From: Acholeplasmatales bacterium
Lineage (GTDB): Bacteria > Bacillota_I > Bacilli_A > Acholeplasmatales > Anaeroplasmataceae
Assembly: GCA_017444645.1 (NCBI GenBank)
Contig: JAFSWG010000008.1
Location: 1 to 51,301, forward strand
DNA length: 51,301 nucleotides
Direction of reading: 5' to 3'
Part shown: piece by piece, positions 43,175 to 51,301 of the stretch
Layout of the letters: each line of letters starts with the position of its first letter
How positions within the stretch are numbered: position 1 is the stretch's first letter
The notes under the pieces: model-generated
What the model was told of the DNA's origin: nothing
Database searches by the model: none
Seen by the model: only the letters and a program-made list of their open reading frames with translations
Made by a program: the position numbers and the translations under genes

Positions 43175-43669
43175 CTAAGCCTCTTGTCCTTTTTCTACTA
43201 ACATATTTAAACCAATTGCTAATTGAGATACTGTACCTAACATACCTGCAGCTAATTGAGTTAATAATGTCTCGTAAGATGGTAATGTTGATAGTTTCTT
43301 TAAATCATCAAATGAATAAATGTCACCGTCAACTACACCTTTAATAACTTCAACTTTTGCATTTTCACCCTTAGCAGCCTTGAATAATACCTTAGCTGGA
43401 GCAACTGCATCACTAGAGAATGCAACTGCAACTGGGCCAACAAATGCATCAGAGAAATCTTCGTAACCGCATTCTTTTGCAGCACGTCTTGAAATGTTAT
43501 TCTTAATAACTGAAATTTCACCGCCGTTAGCTCTCATATCACGACGTAAGTTTTGGAATTGTTCAACTGTAAGTCCTTGATATTTGAAAACAACAACAGA
43601 TGCAGAATTCTTAATTCTTTCAGCTACTTCAGTAACTTCTTGTTGCTTTAATGCAATACTTTCTTTCAT
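43175..43669 (-). CDS. rplJ: 50S ribosomal protein L10
   Basis: The 164-residue protein shows L10 features: VTEVAERIKNSASVVVFKYQGLTVEQ at the N-terminus, RRDMRANGGEISVIKN and a C-terminal helix that binds L7/L12 dimers. It anchors the stalk to 23S rRNA and binds its own leader RNA. GGAGGTGTCAGA precedes the ATG. An L10 leader is present upstream. Confidence 0.97.
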   Translation of the reverse strand: MKESIALKQQEVTEVAERIKNSASVVVFKYQGLTVEQFQNLRRDMRANGGEISVIKNNISRRAAKECGYEDFSDAFVGPVAVAFSSDAVAPAKVLFKAAKGENAKVEVIKGVVDGDIYSFDDLKKLSTLPSYETLLTQLAAGMLGTVSQLAIGLNMLVEKGQEA

Positions 43670-43679
43670 TCTGACACCT

Positions 43680-43797
43680 CCGTATAGTCTTTTAAAATGA
43701 AAAATCTTCTTCTACCAAGGTAAAAGAAGATTACTTAATCTAATTTCCTCGGTAGGAGATTAAGGGTTATAAAACCCGCCTACTGTCTTCGGCTTAT
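43680..43797 (-). promoter_or_regulatory. L10 leader (autoregulatory RNA) with attenuator hairpin
   Basis: On the minus strand the conserved L10-binding elements GCCGAAGACAGTAGG (43779-43793) and CCTACCGAGG (43748-43757) are present. Further down, AATCTTCTT and AAGAAGATT form a stem followed by TTTTCATTTT (43695-43732), a terminator. CTTAATCT/AGATTAAG between them can compete with it. This is the known mechanism by which L10-L7/L12 represses its own operon. Confidence 0.85.
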
Positions 43798-43801
43798 AAA
43801 A

Positions 43802-44497
43802 TTACTTATTGTTGATTGTAGTATGATCAACTTTAACACCAGGTCCCATAGTAGATGCTACTGAAACATTCTTAATATAAGAACCTTTAATAGTTGAAGG
43901 ACGAGCCTTAACTAATGTGTCATATACAACTGCTAAGTTTTCTTTTAGCTTTTCAGCACCGAATGAAACCTTACCAATTGTCATTTGAATGTTACCAACC
44001 TTATCAGGACGGTATTCAACCTTACCTGCTTTAATTTCTTTAACTGCCTTAGCAACATCCATTGTTACTGTACCAGTCTTAGGGTTTGGCATTAAGCCTT
44101 TAGGTCCTAGAACACGTCCTAGTTTACCTAATTGACCCATCATATCTGGTGTAGCAACGATTACATCAAATTCGAACCAGCCTTGAGCGATCTTATTGAT
44201 CATTTCTGCTTCGCCAACGAAATCAGCGCCTGCGTCTGTAGCTTCTTGAGCCTTAGCACCACGAGCAATAACTAATACTCTTCTAGTTTTACCAGTACCA
44301 TTAGGTAATACGATAGCACCACGAAGATTTTGTTCAGCTTTACGTGGATCGATGTTAAGACGGAATGCTACATCAACTGATGCATCAAATTTAGCTACAG
44401 ATGTTTTGCAAGCTAATTCTAATGCTTCTAATGCAGAATAGCTCTTGCTTGAATCAACAAGCTTAGCTGCTTCAACGTACTTCTTTCCTCTCTTCAT
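43802..44497 (-). CDS. rplA: 50S ribosomal protein L1
   Basis: The 231-residue protein matches L1: [57 protein letters not shown] and [12 protein letters not shown]. It binds the L1 stalk of 23S rRNA and, in many bacteria, its own operon mRNA. A GGAGGATAAAT ribosome binding site precedes the ATG. Confidence 0.97.
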   Translation of the reverse strand: MKRGKKYVEAAKLVDSSKSYSALEALELACKTSVAKFDASVDVAFRLNIDPRKAEQNLRGAIVLPNGTGKTRRVLVIARGAKAQEATDAGADFVGEAEMINKIAQGWFEFDVIVATPDMMGQLGKLGRVLGPKGLMPNPKTGTVTMDVAKAVKEIKAGKVEYRPDKVGNIQMTIGKVSFGAEKLKENLAVVYDTLVKARPSTIKGSYIKNVSVASTMGPGVKVDHTTINNK

Positions 44498-44512
44498 ATT
44501 TATCCTCCTAAA

Positions 44513-44540
44513 ATGTGGTCAAGCGGGAATTCCTCCCACA
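44513..44540 (-). promoter_or_regulatory. GTGGGAGGA...CCACA leader element before rplA
   Basis: Minus strand GTGGGAGGA, then GACCACAT. The ends pair (GTGG/CCAC) and an inner GGG/CCC can form. The same outer motifs occur before rplK (45021-45060), suggesting one regulator, perhaps L1, binds both. This is inference. Confidence 0.45.
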
Positions 44541-44569
44541 AGTTTTAGGCTGTTAATTAACAACCAAAA

Positions 44570-44995
44570 TTAGTCTTCGACAACAATACCCATGTTCTTT
44601 GCAGTACCACAAATAATATTTGTAGCAGCTTCGATGTCATTTGCATTTAAATCTGGCATCTTCATTTCTGCAATCTCTCTAGCTTGAGCTCTTGAGATTT
44701 TTGCAACAGTATGTTTCTTAGAATTCTCAGATCCTTTTTGAATCTTTGCAGCTTTTAATAATAAATCAGCTGCTGGTGGAGTCTTTACAACGAATGTAAA
44801 TGAACGATCCTCATAAACTGAGATAATAACTGGTAAAGTATAACCCATCTTATCCTTTGTTGCGTCATTGAACTGTGAACAAAAGCCAGGAATATTAACG
44901 CCTGCTTGTCCTAGTGCTGGACCTACTGGTGGAGCTGGATTAGCTTTGCCGGCTGCGATTTGTAATTTAACTACTTTTACAACTTTCTTAGCCAT
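44570..44995 (-). CDS. rplK: 50S ribosomal protein L11
   Basis: From the ATG at 44993-44995 the protein has 141 residues, the standard L11 length: [33 protein letters not shown] and the C-terminal rRNA-binding domain with TVAKISRAQ and GTAKNMGI. An in-frame extension upstream runs through the GGAGGAAATGATT ribosome binding site and is rejected. It is the first gene of the rplK-rplA-rplJ-rplL series and has its own consensus promoter. Confidence 0.97.
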   Translation of the reverse strand: MAKKVVKVVKLQIAAGKANPAPPVGPALGQAGVNIPGFCSQFNDATKDKMGYTLPVIISVYEDRSFTFVVKTPPAADLLLKAAKIQKGSENSKKHTVAKISRAQAREIAEMKMPDLNANDIEAATNIICGTAKNMGIVVED

Positions 44996-45018
44996 AATCA
45001 TTTCCTCCTTCTTCAATG

Positions 45019-45060
45019 ATGTGGTCTAACAGACTTTTTATGTCTTAAAAGTCCTCCCAC
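45019..45060 (-). promoter_or_regulatory. GTGGGAGGA...CCACA leader element before rplK
   Basis: Minus strand GTGGGAGGA, then GACTTTT/AAAAGTC-type inner stem, then GACCACAT. The outer parts match the element before rplA. Confidence 0.45.
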
Positions 45061-45091
45061 TCCCAGTGTATTTGCATACACGTGCTTATAC

Positions 45092-45120
45092 ATTATAACA
45101 AATGAGTATGTACATGTCAA
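45092..45120 (-). promoter_or_regulatory. Consensus promoter of the rplK operon
   Basis: On the minus strand TTGACA, 17 bp, TATAAT: a perfect sigma-A promoter about 97 bp upstream of rplK. It makes the ribosomal genes independent of rpoBC transcription. Confidence 0.9.
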
Positions 45121-45151
45121 ATAAATAATTAAAATTTTTTATTAATTTTTC

Positions 45152-45187
45152 AATATAAAAAAGCAATGCCAAATCGAGACATTGCTT
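45152..45187 (-). terminator. Terminator of the Sel1-repeat gene
   Basis: AAGCAATG and CATTGCTT form an 8 bp stem (45161-45187), followed by TTTTATATT on the minus strand. Confidence 0.85.
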
Positions 45188-45206
45188 CATCTTATTAATA
45201 TATTAA

Positions 45207-46373
45207 TTACTTATTTTTTAATTTTACTTTACCAGTTAATGATTTAGAGAATCTTGCAGCAGCTTCTTTTGCTTCTTCATTACCATTTTGAGCTGATAAT
45301 CGATACCAAGTAAATGCTGAATCAAGGTCAATTTGGGAAACACCAATACCTCTTTCCAAACAATCTCCTAATCTAAACATTGCATACGAATCACCAAGTT
45401 CTGCAGCCTTTGTCCACCAGTTCTTAGCAGTAACTAAATCTCTATCGATTTGGTTATCTGATGGATCAGTTAAATTCTCTGCTAAGTGAATCATTGCATC
45501 TACATTTCCGCCTGTAGCAGCCTTTGTCCACCATTCGATTGCAAGTAAGTCGTTCTTAACAATACCATCACCTAAATGGTAACATTCAGCTAGAGCATTT
45601 TGAGCTGTAGGATCTCCTGCTTTTGCAGCTTTATCATACAAATCAATTGCACGCTTCATATCAAGTCTTACACCATCACCAAGGGCATATCTCGTACCTA
45701 ATTTAAATTGTGCGCTTGCATTTCCATTATTTGATGCTTCTTCATAATAGTGAATTGCAAGAGGAACTGATTGTAATGTTCCTTTTCCTTGTGCATAACA
45801 ATCGGCAATTCTTTCTTGGCAATATGGATCACCATTTTCGGCACCTGCTAAAAATAATGTTGCAGCCCCCTTTAATTTGCCTAAGATTTCATAACAAATT
45901 CCAGCTTCTCTTTGAGCATCAACGATACCTGCTTTTGCAGCATGGACTAACCACTGTGCCGCTCTTGGGATATCTTTATTGATACCTTCTCCTTTTTCAT
46001 AAGCTAATCCTAAATAATATTGGCTTAATGGATGAGCATACTTGGCAGCTTCAGTGAACCAAGCAACTGCTTGAACTGAATCTTGTCCAATTCCTTTTCC
46101 TTCAAGATAACATAATCCAACCATATAAGCAGCTTCAGATACTTTATTTGTAGCTGCAGTCATATATAATTGGAAGGCTCTTTTAATATCCTTTGATAAC
46201 CCTTTTCCATTATATAGCATATCTGCTAGATAATATGAAGCAGAATAATTTAATGGGTCATTTTTTACAACCATCTCAAAAAGAGGAGCTGCTTCTTTAT
46301 ATTTTTCTTCTTCAAAGAGCTCCACTGCTCTTTTATAAACACCTTTATACTGATTAATGACATATTCTGGCAT
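45207..46373 (-). CDS. Sel1-like repeat protein, 388 aa
   Basis: The protein has an N-terminal TPR-like segment (residues 1-45) followed by about nine Sel1 repeats with units such as AAYMVGLCYLEGKGI, SQYYLGLAYEKGEGI, AQFKLGTRYALGDGV and AMFRLGDCLERGIGV. It has no signal peptide or membrane helix. It is probably a scaffold for protein interaction, but its partner is unknown. GGAGGT precedes the ATG. It lies between rpoC and rplK, with its own terminator and a plausible promoter. Its presence between RNA polymerase and ribosomal protein genes is unusual. Confidence 0.9.
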   Translation of the reverse strand: MPEYVINQYKGVYKRAVELFEEEKYKEAAPLFEMVVKNDPLNYSASYYLADMLYNGKGLSKDIKRAFQLYMTAATNKVSEAAYMVGLCYLEGKGIGQDSVQAVAWFTEAAKYAHPLSQYYLGLAYEKGEGINKDIPRAAQWLVHAAKAGIVDAQREAGICYEILGKLKGAATLFLAGAENGDPYCQERIADCYAQGKGTLQSVPLAIHYYEEASNNGNASAQFKLGTRYALGDGVRLDMKRAIDLYDKAAKAGDPTAQNALAECYHLGDGIVKNDLLAIEWWTKAATGGNVDAMIHLAENLTDPSDNQIDRDLVTAKNWWTKAAELGDSYAMFRLGDCLERGIGVSQIDLDSAFTWYRLSAQNGNEEAKEAAARFSKSLTGKVKLKNK

Positions 46374-46407
46374 GATTAAACCTCCAGTAACGAAATATTA
46401 TATTTAT

Positions 46408-46436
46408 ATTTTACATTAATTAATATTTTTATACAA
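46408..46436 (-). promoter_or_regulatory. Probable promoter of the Sel1-repeat gene
   Basis: On the minus strand TTGTAT, 17 bp, TAAAAT, directly after the rpoC terminator and ~35 bp before the start codon. Confidence 0.6.
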
Positions 46437-46437
46437 G

Positions 46438-46471
46438 AAAAAAGGATGCCATACCTTTAAGTATGACACCC
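46438..46471 (-). terminator. Terminator after rpoC
   Basis: GGGTGTCATAC pairs with GTATGGCATCC with few mismatches, then TTTTTTC on the minus strand. It ends the rpoBC unit. Confidence 0.85.
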
Positions 46472-46483
46472 ATTTTATTTTAA

Positions 46484-49400
46484 TTAGTCAATATCTGAGC
46501 TTTCTTCGCTTGAAATTGCAAAATCAGCATCGAAGTCAGTAGGTTCTTCTTCATCATCAATTAGATCAGAATAACTTTCTCTTTCTTCATCATCTCTTGC
46601 ATCATCCATAGCTTGAGCATAAACACTTTCCTCTTCAGGAGCATGTTCGCACTCGAATGATTCTTCTTCAAGAATACCAGTACCAGCAGGAATTAATCCA
46701 CCGATAATTGTATTTTCCTTTAAGCCTTGTAATGAATCTGACTTAGATTGAATTGCAGCTTGAGTTAATACTCTTGTAGTCTCTTGGAATGAAGATGCAC
46801 TTAAGAATGAATCAGAAGCTAAGGCAGCCTTAGTGATACCAAGTAATAATTGCTTAGCAACTGGAAGCTTACCACCCTTTCTAATAGCTTTAGCAACAGC
46901 GTTTTGGAATTCATTGATAGATACTTCATTACCTGGAAGTAAATCAGTATCTCCTTCTGTAATTACCTCAACCTTTCTCATCATTTGACGAACGATGATT
47001 TCGATATGCTTATCAGAAATTTCTACTTCTTGTGAACGATATACCTTTTGAACTTCTTCAACGATATATTTTTCAACAGCTTCTGCATCTAAGATACGGA
47101 TTAAATCCTTTGGATGGATAGAACCCTTCATTAACTTAGCACCACGTTTGATTTCATCACCTTGATTAATTAATAATTCAGATGTTGCATCAACTGTGTA
47201 TTCACGCTTTTCATTTGTTTCTTCATTAAGAATTTCAATCTTCTTACCAGCTTTTGTATTAGTGATAGATACAATCTTACCATCAATTTCAGAAATAGTA
47301 GCCTTTCCTTTTGGCTTACGAGCTTCGAAAAGCTCTTGAACTCTCGGAAGACCTTGAGTGATATCCCCACCGGCAACACCACCATTATGGAAAGTACGCA
47401 TTGTTAACTGTGTACCTGGTTCACCGATTGATTGAGCAGCAATTGTACCAACAGCCTCACCAACTTCAACAATCATGTTAGTTGCAAGGTTTCTACCATA
47501 ACACTTCATACATACGCCTGTCTTTGCAGCACATGTAAGATTTGAACGAATACAAATTCTATTAATTCCAGCTTCTTTAATCTTATCAGCTAAATCTTCT
47601 GTAATTAATTCATTACGTTTAACGATAACTTCACCAGTTTCAGGATTAATAACATCCTTAGCTGCAAATCTACCGATTGCTCTAACGTAAGCTTGAACGA
47701 TAACCTTTGGTTTTCCACCTTCAAGATTATTTTCATCTAAGATATCTTCAACATAGAAGCCTTTTTCAGTACCACAATCTTCTGTTGAAATAACAACATT
47801 TTGAGATACGTCTACAAGACGACGAGTTAAGTAACCTGATTCTGCTGTCTTTAAGGCAGTATCTGTTGAACCCTTACGAGCACCATGGGTAGAAATAAAG
47901 AATTCAGCAACTGATAGACCTTCACGGAAGTTTGCTTTAACTGGAACTTCGATAGTTTCACCGGCAGTATTAGCCATCAAACCACGCATTCCGGCTAACT
48001 GTGCGAAGTTAGATGCAGATCCACGTGATCCTGAATCAGCCATCATGAAGATAGCATTGTTCTTTTGTTTAGATAATTCTTCCCATAGACCCTTTTGAAT
48101 TTCAGAACGAGCATCTGTCCATTCTTTTTCAACAAGTTTCTTACGGTCTCTTTCAGAAATAGCACCCATATCATAGAAATCAGTGATTTCAGAAATTCTC
48201 TTTTCAGCTTGATTAATACGAACTTCTTTACCCTTATAATCAAGTACGTCAGCCATAGAAATAGTTAAACCTGAAATAGTTGAATATTTGTAACCTAAAT
48301 CCTTAATTCTATCAAGCATCTTTGAAGTTTCAGTAATTTGGAATCTCTTGAATACTTGTGCAATAATCTTTGCAATGAACTTCTTCTTGAATGGAGTTAC
48401 TTCAGCATGATTCTTTAATTCTTCGATTGAAGCTTCATAGCCCATCTTAGGATTTAAGAAATACTTAGCTGGAGTAGCCTTAGTTAAGTTTTCATCAGTT
48501 GGTTCATTTAAATATGGGAATTCAGGAGGTAAAATCTTATTGAAAATCATTTTACCTAATGTTGTAAATAAGTATTTTGAAGGTAATTCTTGACCTGCAA
48601 ATTTATATTCAGGTAAATAAGAAATATCTACAAAAATACGTGTATGTAATGTAATAGCACCATTCTTATAAGCCATATATGCTTCATCGAAGTCTTTATA
48701 TACATGTCCTTCGTTTTCTTCACCAGCTCTTTCAAGTGATAGATAATAGTTACCTAAAATCATATCTTGAGAAGGTGTAACAACTGGCTTACCATCTCTT
48801 GGGTTAAGAATGTTGTTAGATGCTAGCATTAATAATCTAGCTTCTGCTTGTGCCTCTAAAGATAGAGGAACGTGAATAGCCATTTGGTCACCATCGAAGT
48901 CAGCGTTGAATGGTGTACATACTAATGGGTGAAGACGAATAGCCTTACCTTCAATTAGGATTGGCTCGAATGCTTGAATACCAAGTCTATGTAATGTAGG
49001 GGCACGGTTTAATAAAACCGGATGCTCTTTAATTACATTTTCAAGAATATTCCATACTGAATCATCTTGGCTGTCAATCATTCTATTAGCTACAGCAATT
49101 GTAATCTTTTCTTTACTCTTGTCTGTGCTCTTTCTTGTTAATTCTCTCAAAACAAATGGCTTAAATAATGTTAATGCCATTTCCTTTGGAATACCACATT
49201 GGTACATCTTTAAGAATGGACCAACAACGATAACTGAACGTCCTGAATAGTCAACACGCTTACCAAGTAAGTTTTGACGGAAACGTCCTTGCTTACCTCT
49301 TAACATATCAGATAAGCTCTTTAGCTTATGAGCCTTATCTAATGCTGCTTTCTTACCATGCTTTGTATTATCAATTAAAGCATCAACTGCTTCTTGAAGC

Positions 49401-50257
49401 ATACGCTTTTCATTCTTGATAATTAAATATGGAGCATGTTGTTCATATTGCTTCTTTAAACGGTTGTTACGGTTTAAAATACGACGATATAAATCATTTA
49501 AATCTGTTGTAGCAAAACGTCCACCTTCAAGTTGAACCATTGGTCTTAAGCTTGGTGGAATAACTGGTAAGATTTCTAGAATCATCCATTCAGGCTTGTT
49601 ATCTGAACGTAAGAATGATTCGATGATTTCTAGTCTCTTAATAACCTTATCACGTTTTTGCTTAGAAGGTGAAGCAAGCTTCTTTCTTAAAATCTTTCTT
49701 TCTTCTTCAAGATCAATATTCTTTAATAAAGTCTTAATGGCCTCAGCACCTGTTAATGCAGTGAATTGCTTTGGATATTGTTCACTTAATCTAGCATATT
49801 TTTCTTCATTAAGAATTTCTTTCTTCTTTAATCCAATATTTTTACCTGGATCAATTACGATGTAGCTTGCTAAATATACGATTTCCTCTAAATCCTTAGT
49901 AGGAATATCAAGGATTTTTGCAAGAGGAGATGGTGAATTCTTTAGGAACCATGTATGAACTACAGGTGAAGCTAATTGAATGTGACCCATTCTTTCACGT
50001 CTAACCTTAGATTCAGTGATTTCTACACCACACTTCTCACAAACTTTACCTTTATCAGTAGACTTTCTAGATTTACCACATGCACATTGATAATCCTTAG
50101 AAGGTCCGAAAATTTTCTCACAGAATAATCCATCTGGTTCTGGTTTTAAAGTACGATAGTTAATAGTTTCATGCTTTAAAACTTCACCATGTGACCAAGA
50201 TTTGATTTCTTCAGGAGATGCTAAACCAATTTTAATATATTTATATTGCTTACTCAT
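46484..50257 (-). CDS. rpoC: DNA-directed RNA polymerase beta' subunit
   Basis: The 1,257-residue protein is complete. The N-terminal zinc site is CACGK...CEKCG, the active-site loop is NADFDGDQM (~449-457, three Mg-binding Asp), and the second zinc site is CGTE...[11 protein letters not shown]. It forms the active centre with RpoB. The C-terminus carries an acidic tail ([11 protein letters not shown]..., ending SSDID) of about 50 residues. A GGAGGAGAT ribosome binding site precedes the ATG, 13 bp after rpoB. Confidence 0.98.
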   Translation of the reverse strand: MSKQYKYIKIGLASPEEIKSWSHGEVLKHETINYRTLKPEPDGLFCEKIFGPSKDYQCACGKSRKSTDKGKVCEKCGVEITESKVRRERMGHIQLASPVVHTWFLKNSPSPLAKILDIPTKDLEEIVYLASYIVIDPGKNIGLKKKEILNEEKYARLSEQYPKQFTALTGAEAIKTLLKNIDLEEERKILRKKLASPSKQKRDKVIKRLEIIESFLRSDNKPEWMILEILPVIPPSLRPMVQLEGGRFATTDLNDLYRRILNRNNRLKKQYEQHAPYLIIKNEKRMLQEAVDALIDNTKHGKKAALDKAHKLKSLSDMLRGKQGRFRQNLLGKRVDYSGRSVIVVGPFLKMYQCGIPKEMALTLFKPFVLRELTRKSTDKSKEKITIAVANRMIDSQDDSVWNILENVIKEHPVLLNRAPTLHRLGIQAFEPILIEGKAIRLHPLVCTPFNADFDGDQMAIHVPLSLEAQAEARLLMLASNNILNPRDGKPVVTPSQDMILGNYYLSLERAGEENEGHVYKDFDEAYMAYKNGAITLHTRIFVDISYLPEYKFAGQELPSKYLFTTLGKMIFNKILPPEFPYLNEPTDENLTKATPAKYFLNPKMGYEASIEELKNHAEVTPFKKKFIAKIIAQVFKRFQITETSKMLDRIKDLGYKYSTISGLTISMADVLDYKGKEVRINQAEKRISEITDFYDMGAISERDRKKLVEKEWTDARSEIQKGLWEELSKQKNNAIFMMADSGSRGSASNFAQLAGMRGLMANTAGETIEVPVKANFREGLSVAEFFISTHGARKGSTDTALKTAESGYLTRRLVDVSQNVVISTEDCGTEKGFYVEDILDENNLEGGKPKVIVQAYVRAIGRFAAKDVINPETGEVIVKRNELITEDLADKIKEAGINRICIRSNLTCAAKTGVCMKCYGRNLATNMIVEVGEAVGTIAAQSIGEPGTQLTMRTFHNGGVAGGDITQGLPRVQELFEARKPKGKATISEIDGKIVSITNTKAGKKIEILNEETNEKREYTVDATSELLINQGDEIKRGAKLMKGSIHPKDLIRILDAEAVEKYIVEEVQKVYRSQEVEISDKHIEIIVRQMMRKVEVITEGDTDLLPGNEVSINEFQNAVAKAIRKGGKLPVAKQLLLGITKAALASDSFLSASSFQETTRVLTQAAIQSKSDSLQGLKENTIIGGLIPAGTGILEEESFECEHAPEEESVYAQAMDDARDDEERESYSDLIDDEEEPTDFDADFAISSEESSDID

Positions 50258-50270
50258 TTAAATCTCCTCC

Positions 50271-51301
50271 TTATTCTTGATCATTATCCTCAGTCTCAGG
50301 TGACTGAGTTAAGCTATAGCTTGTTCTATTAGTAACAACTGGTTTAATCTTGAAATCAACGATTGAACGGTTAACTTCATTTTCGCCATCTTCATTAATT
50401 AATTCAACATGAATACCTAATGATTGTAATTCACGAGTTAATACTCTAAATGACTCTGGAATTGATGATTCAGGAATAGGTCTACCATCAACGATTGCAT
50501 CGAATGTTCTATCACGAGCAACTAAGTCATCTGATTTAACAGTCATCATTTCTCTTAATGTATGTGCAGCACCATAAGCTTGAAGTGCCCAAACTTCCAT
50601 TTCACCGAAACGTTGACCACCATTTTGAGCTTTACCACCCATTGGTTGTTGAGTTACTAATGTATATTTACCAACATTTCTTGCATGTAACTTATCGTCA
50701 ACCATGTGGCTTAACTTAACGAAATACATGATACCAACTGAAATCTTATTTTCAAATGGTTCACCACTTCTACCATCATATAAAGTTTCTTTACCATCAA
50801 ATGGCATTCCAGCTTCTTTCATGATAGCTTCGATATCTTCGATTGTGGCACCATCAAATACTGGTGTAGCAACCTTAACGCCTAACTTCTTAGCAGCCAT
50901 ACCTAAATGTAATTCAAGTACTTGACCGATGTTCATACGAGAAGGTACACCTTGTGGGTTAAGCATGATATCAATTGGATGACCATCAGCTGTGTATGGC
51001 ATATCTTCAACTGGTAAAATGTTAGAAATAACACCCTTGTTACCATGACGACCAGCCATCTTATCACCAACTTGGATCTTTCTCTTTTGAACGATAAATA
51101 CTCTTACAACCTCAAGTACACCTGGAGCTGTTTCATCTCCATTAGCCTTTGAGAAGTGTTGAACAGATTGAACAACGCCTCCTCCACCATGAGGTACACG
51201 TAAAGATGAATCTCTTACATCACGGCTCTTTTCACCGAAGATTGCAAGTAATAATCTCTCTTCTGGAGTAGGATCAGTTTGACCCTTTGGAGTAGTTTTA
51301 C
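50271..51301 (-). CDS. rpoB: DNA-directed RNA polymerase beta subunit, C-terminal part
   Basis: The gene runs off the right edge; the ~343 C-terminal codons are present. The frame is open to the edge ([29 protein letters not shown] upstream of the first Met seen). Diagnostic segments are [54 protein letters not shown] and [14 protein letters not shown]. It ends with an acidic tail. rpoC follows after 13 bp. Confidence 0.97.
   Translation of the reverse strand, partial: KTTPKGQTDPTPEERLLLAIFGEKSRDVRDSSLRVPHGGGGVVQSVQHFSKANGDETAPGVLEVVRVFIVQKRKIQVGDKMAGRHGNKGVISNILPVEDMPYTADGHPIDIMLNPQGVPSRMNIGQVLELHLGMAAKKLGVKVATPVFDGATIEDIEAIMKEAGMPFDGKETLYDGRSGEPFENKISVGIMYFVKLSHMVDDKLHARNVGKYTLVTQQPMGGKAQNGGQRFGEMEVWALQAYGAAHTLREMMTVKSDDLVARDRTFDAIVDGRPIPESSIPESFRVLTRELQSLGIHVELINEDGENEVNRSIVDFKIKPVVTNRTSYSLTQSPETEDNDQE

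Noticed and set aside
1-51301. tRNA genes, rRNA genes, CRISPR arrays, insertion sequences, transposases or phage genes
   Set aside because: I looked for tRNA T-loop sequences, regularly spaced repeats, inverted-repeat-flanked ORFs and recombinase motifs on both strands and saw none that I could support.
1-51301. Mycoplasma-type code (TGA as Trp)
   Set aside because: Trp positions in conserved proteins are TGG, and several genes end properly at TGA, for example the AraC gene at 7391-7393.

Overview
The window is AT-rich DNA of a low-GC Gram-positive bacterium (Bacillota). Strong GGAGG-type ribosome binding sites, TTGACA/TATAAT promoters, lipoboxes, an L10 leader and FakA/DegV fatty-acid kinase genes all point that way. 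TGA is used as a stop and Trp is read from TGG, so this is not a Mycoplasma-type code. Pectin-directed enzymes, InlB-type repeats and the very low GC suggest a gut-associated relative of the Mollicutes/Erysipelotrichia. That placement is inference. Most genes lie on the minus strand.

Positions 1-7,400 carry a partial lipoprotein gene, a 47-residue basic ORF, a cation/proton antiporter with a patatin-like lipase, a GGDEF protein, a secreted SGNH esterase and a divergent AraC-type regulator. Positions 7,400-17,500 form a pectin locus. It holds a second SGNH/CE12 esterase and a 2,454-residue protein with two PL1 pectate lyase domains. Two very small genes (97 and 46 residues) precede that giant gene in one apparent operon. 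The two esterase genes share an ~80 bp promoter element, a likely target of the AraC protein encoded between them.

Positions 17,500-28,800 hold a Sel1-repeat protein, an 848-residue protein of unknown function, a signal-less SGNH paralogue, a GT2-GtrA glycosyltransferase, an alpha/beta hydrolase with Cys at the nucleophile position, a polysaccharide deacetylase, a DUF2130 protein and an XRE-Vat acetyltransferase fusion. A ~230 bp highly structured non-coding locus follows.

Positions 28,200-35,300 form the most distinctive cluster. A tightly coupled minus-strand operon encodes FakA, an Sfp-type phosphopantetheinyl transferase, an acyl-AMP ligase fused to its own carrier domain, a tandem PlsC acyltransferase, an LRAT-like protein and a zinc ribbon. 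A DegV/FakB gene is divergent from it. Together they look like a self-contained system for capturing fatty acids and transferring acyl groups.

Positions 35,300-42,500 encode membrane proteins, an alpha/beta hydrolase, an RNase III-like protein that has lost its catalytic residues, a YfhO-GtrA pair, an HD protein and a YbxB-type methyltransferase. Positions 42,500-51,301 hold ribosomal and RNA polymerase genes in an unusual order: rpoB-rpoC-Sel1 gene-rplK-rplA-rplJ-rplL-ybxB, with rpoBC upstream of rplKAJL. The rplJ gene keeps a recognisable L10 leader.
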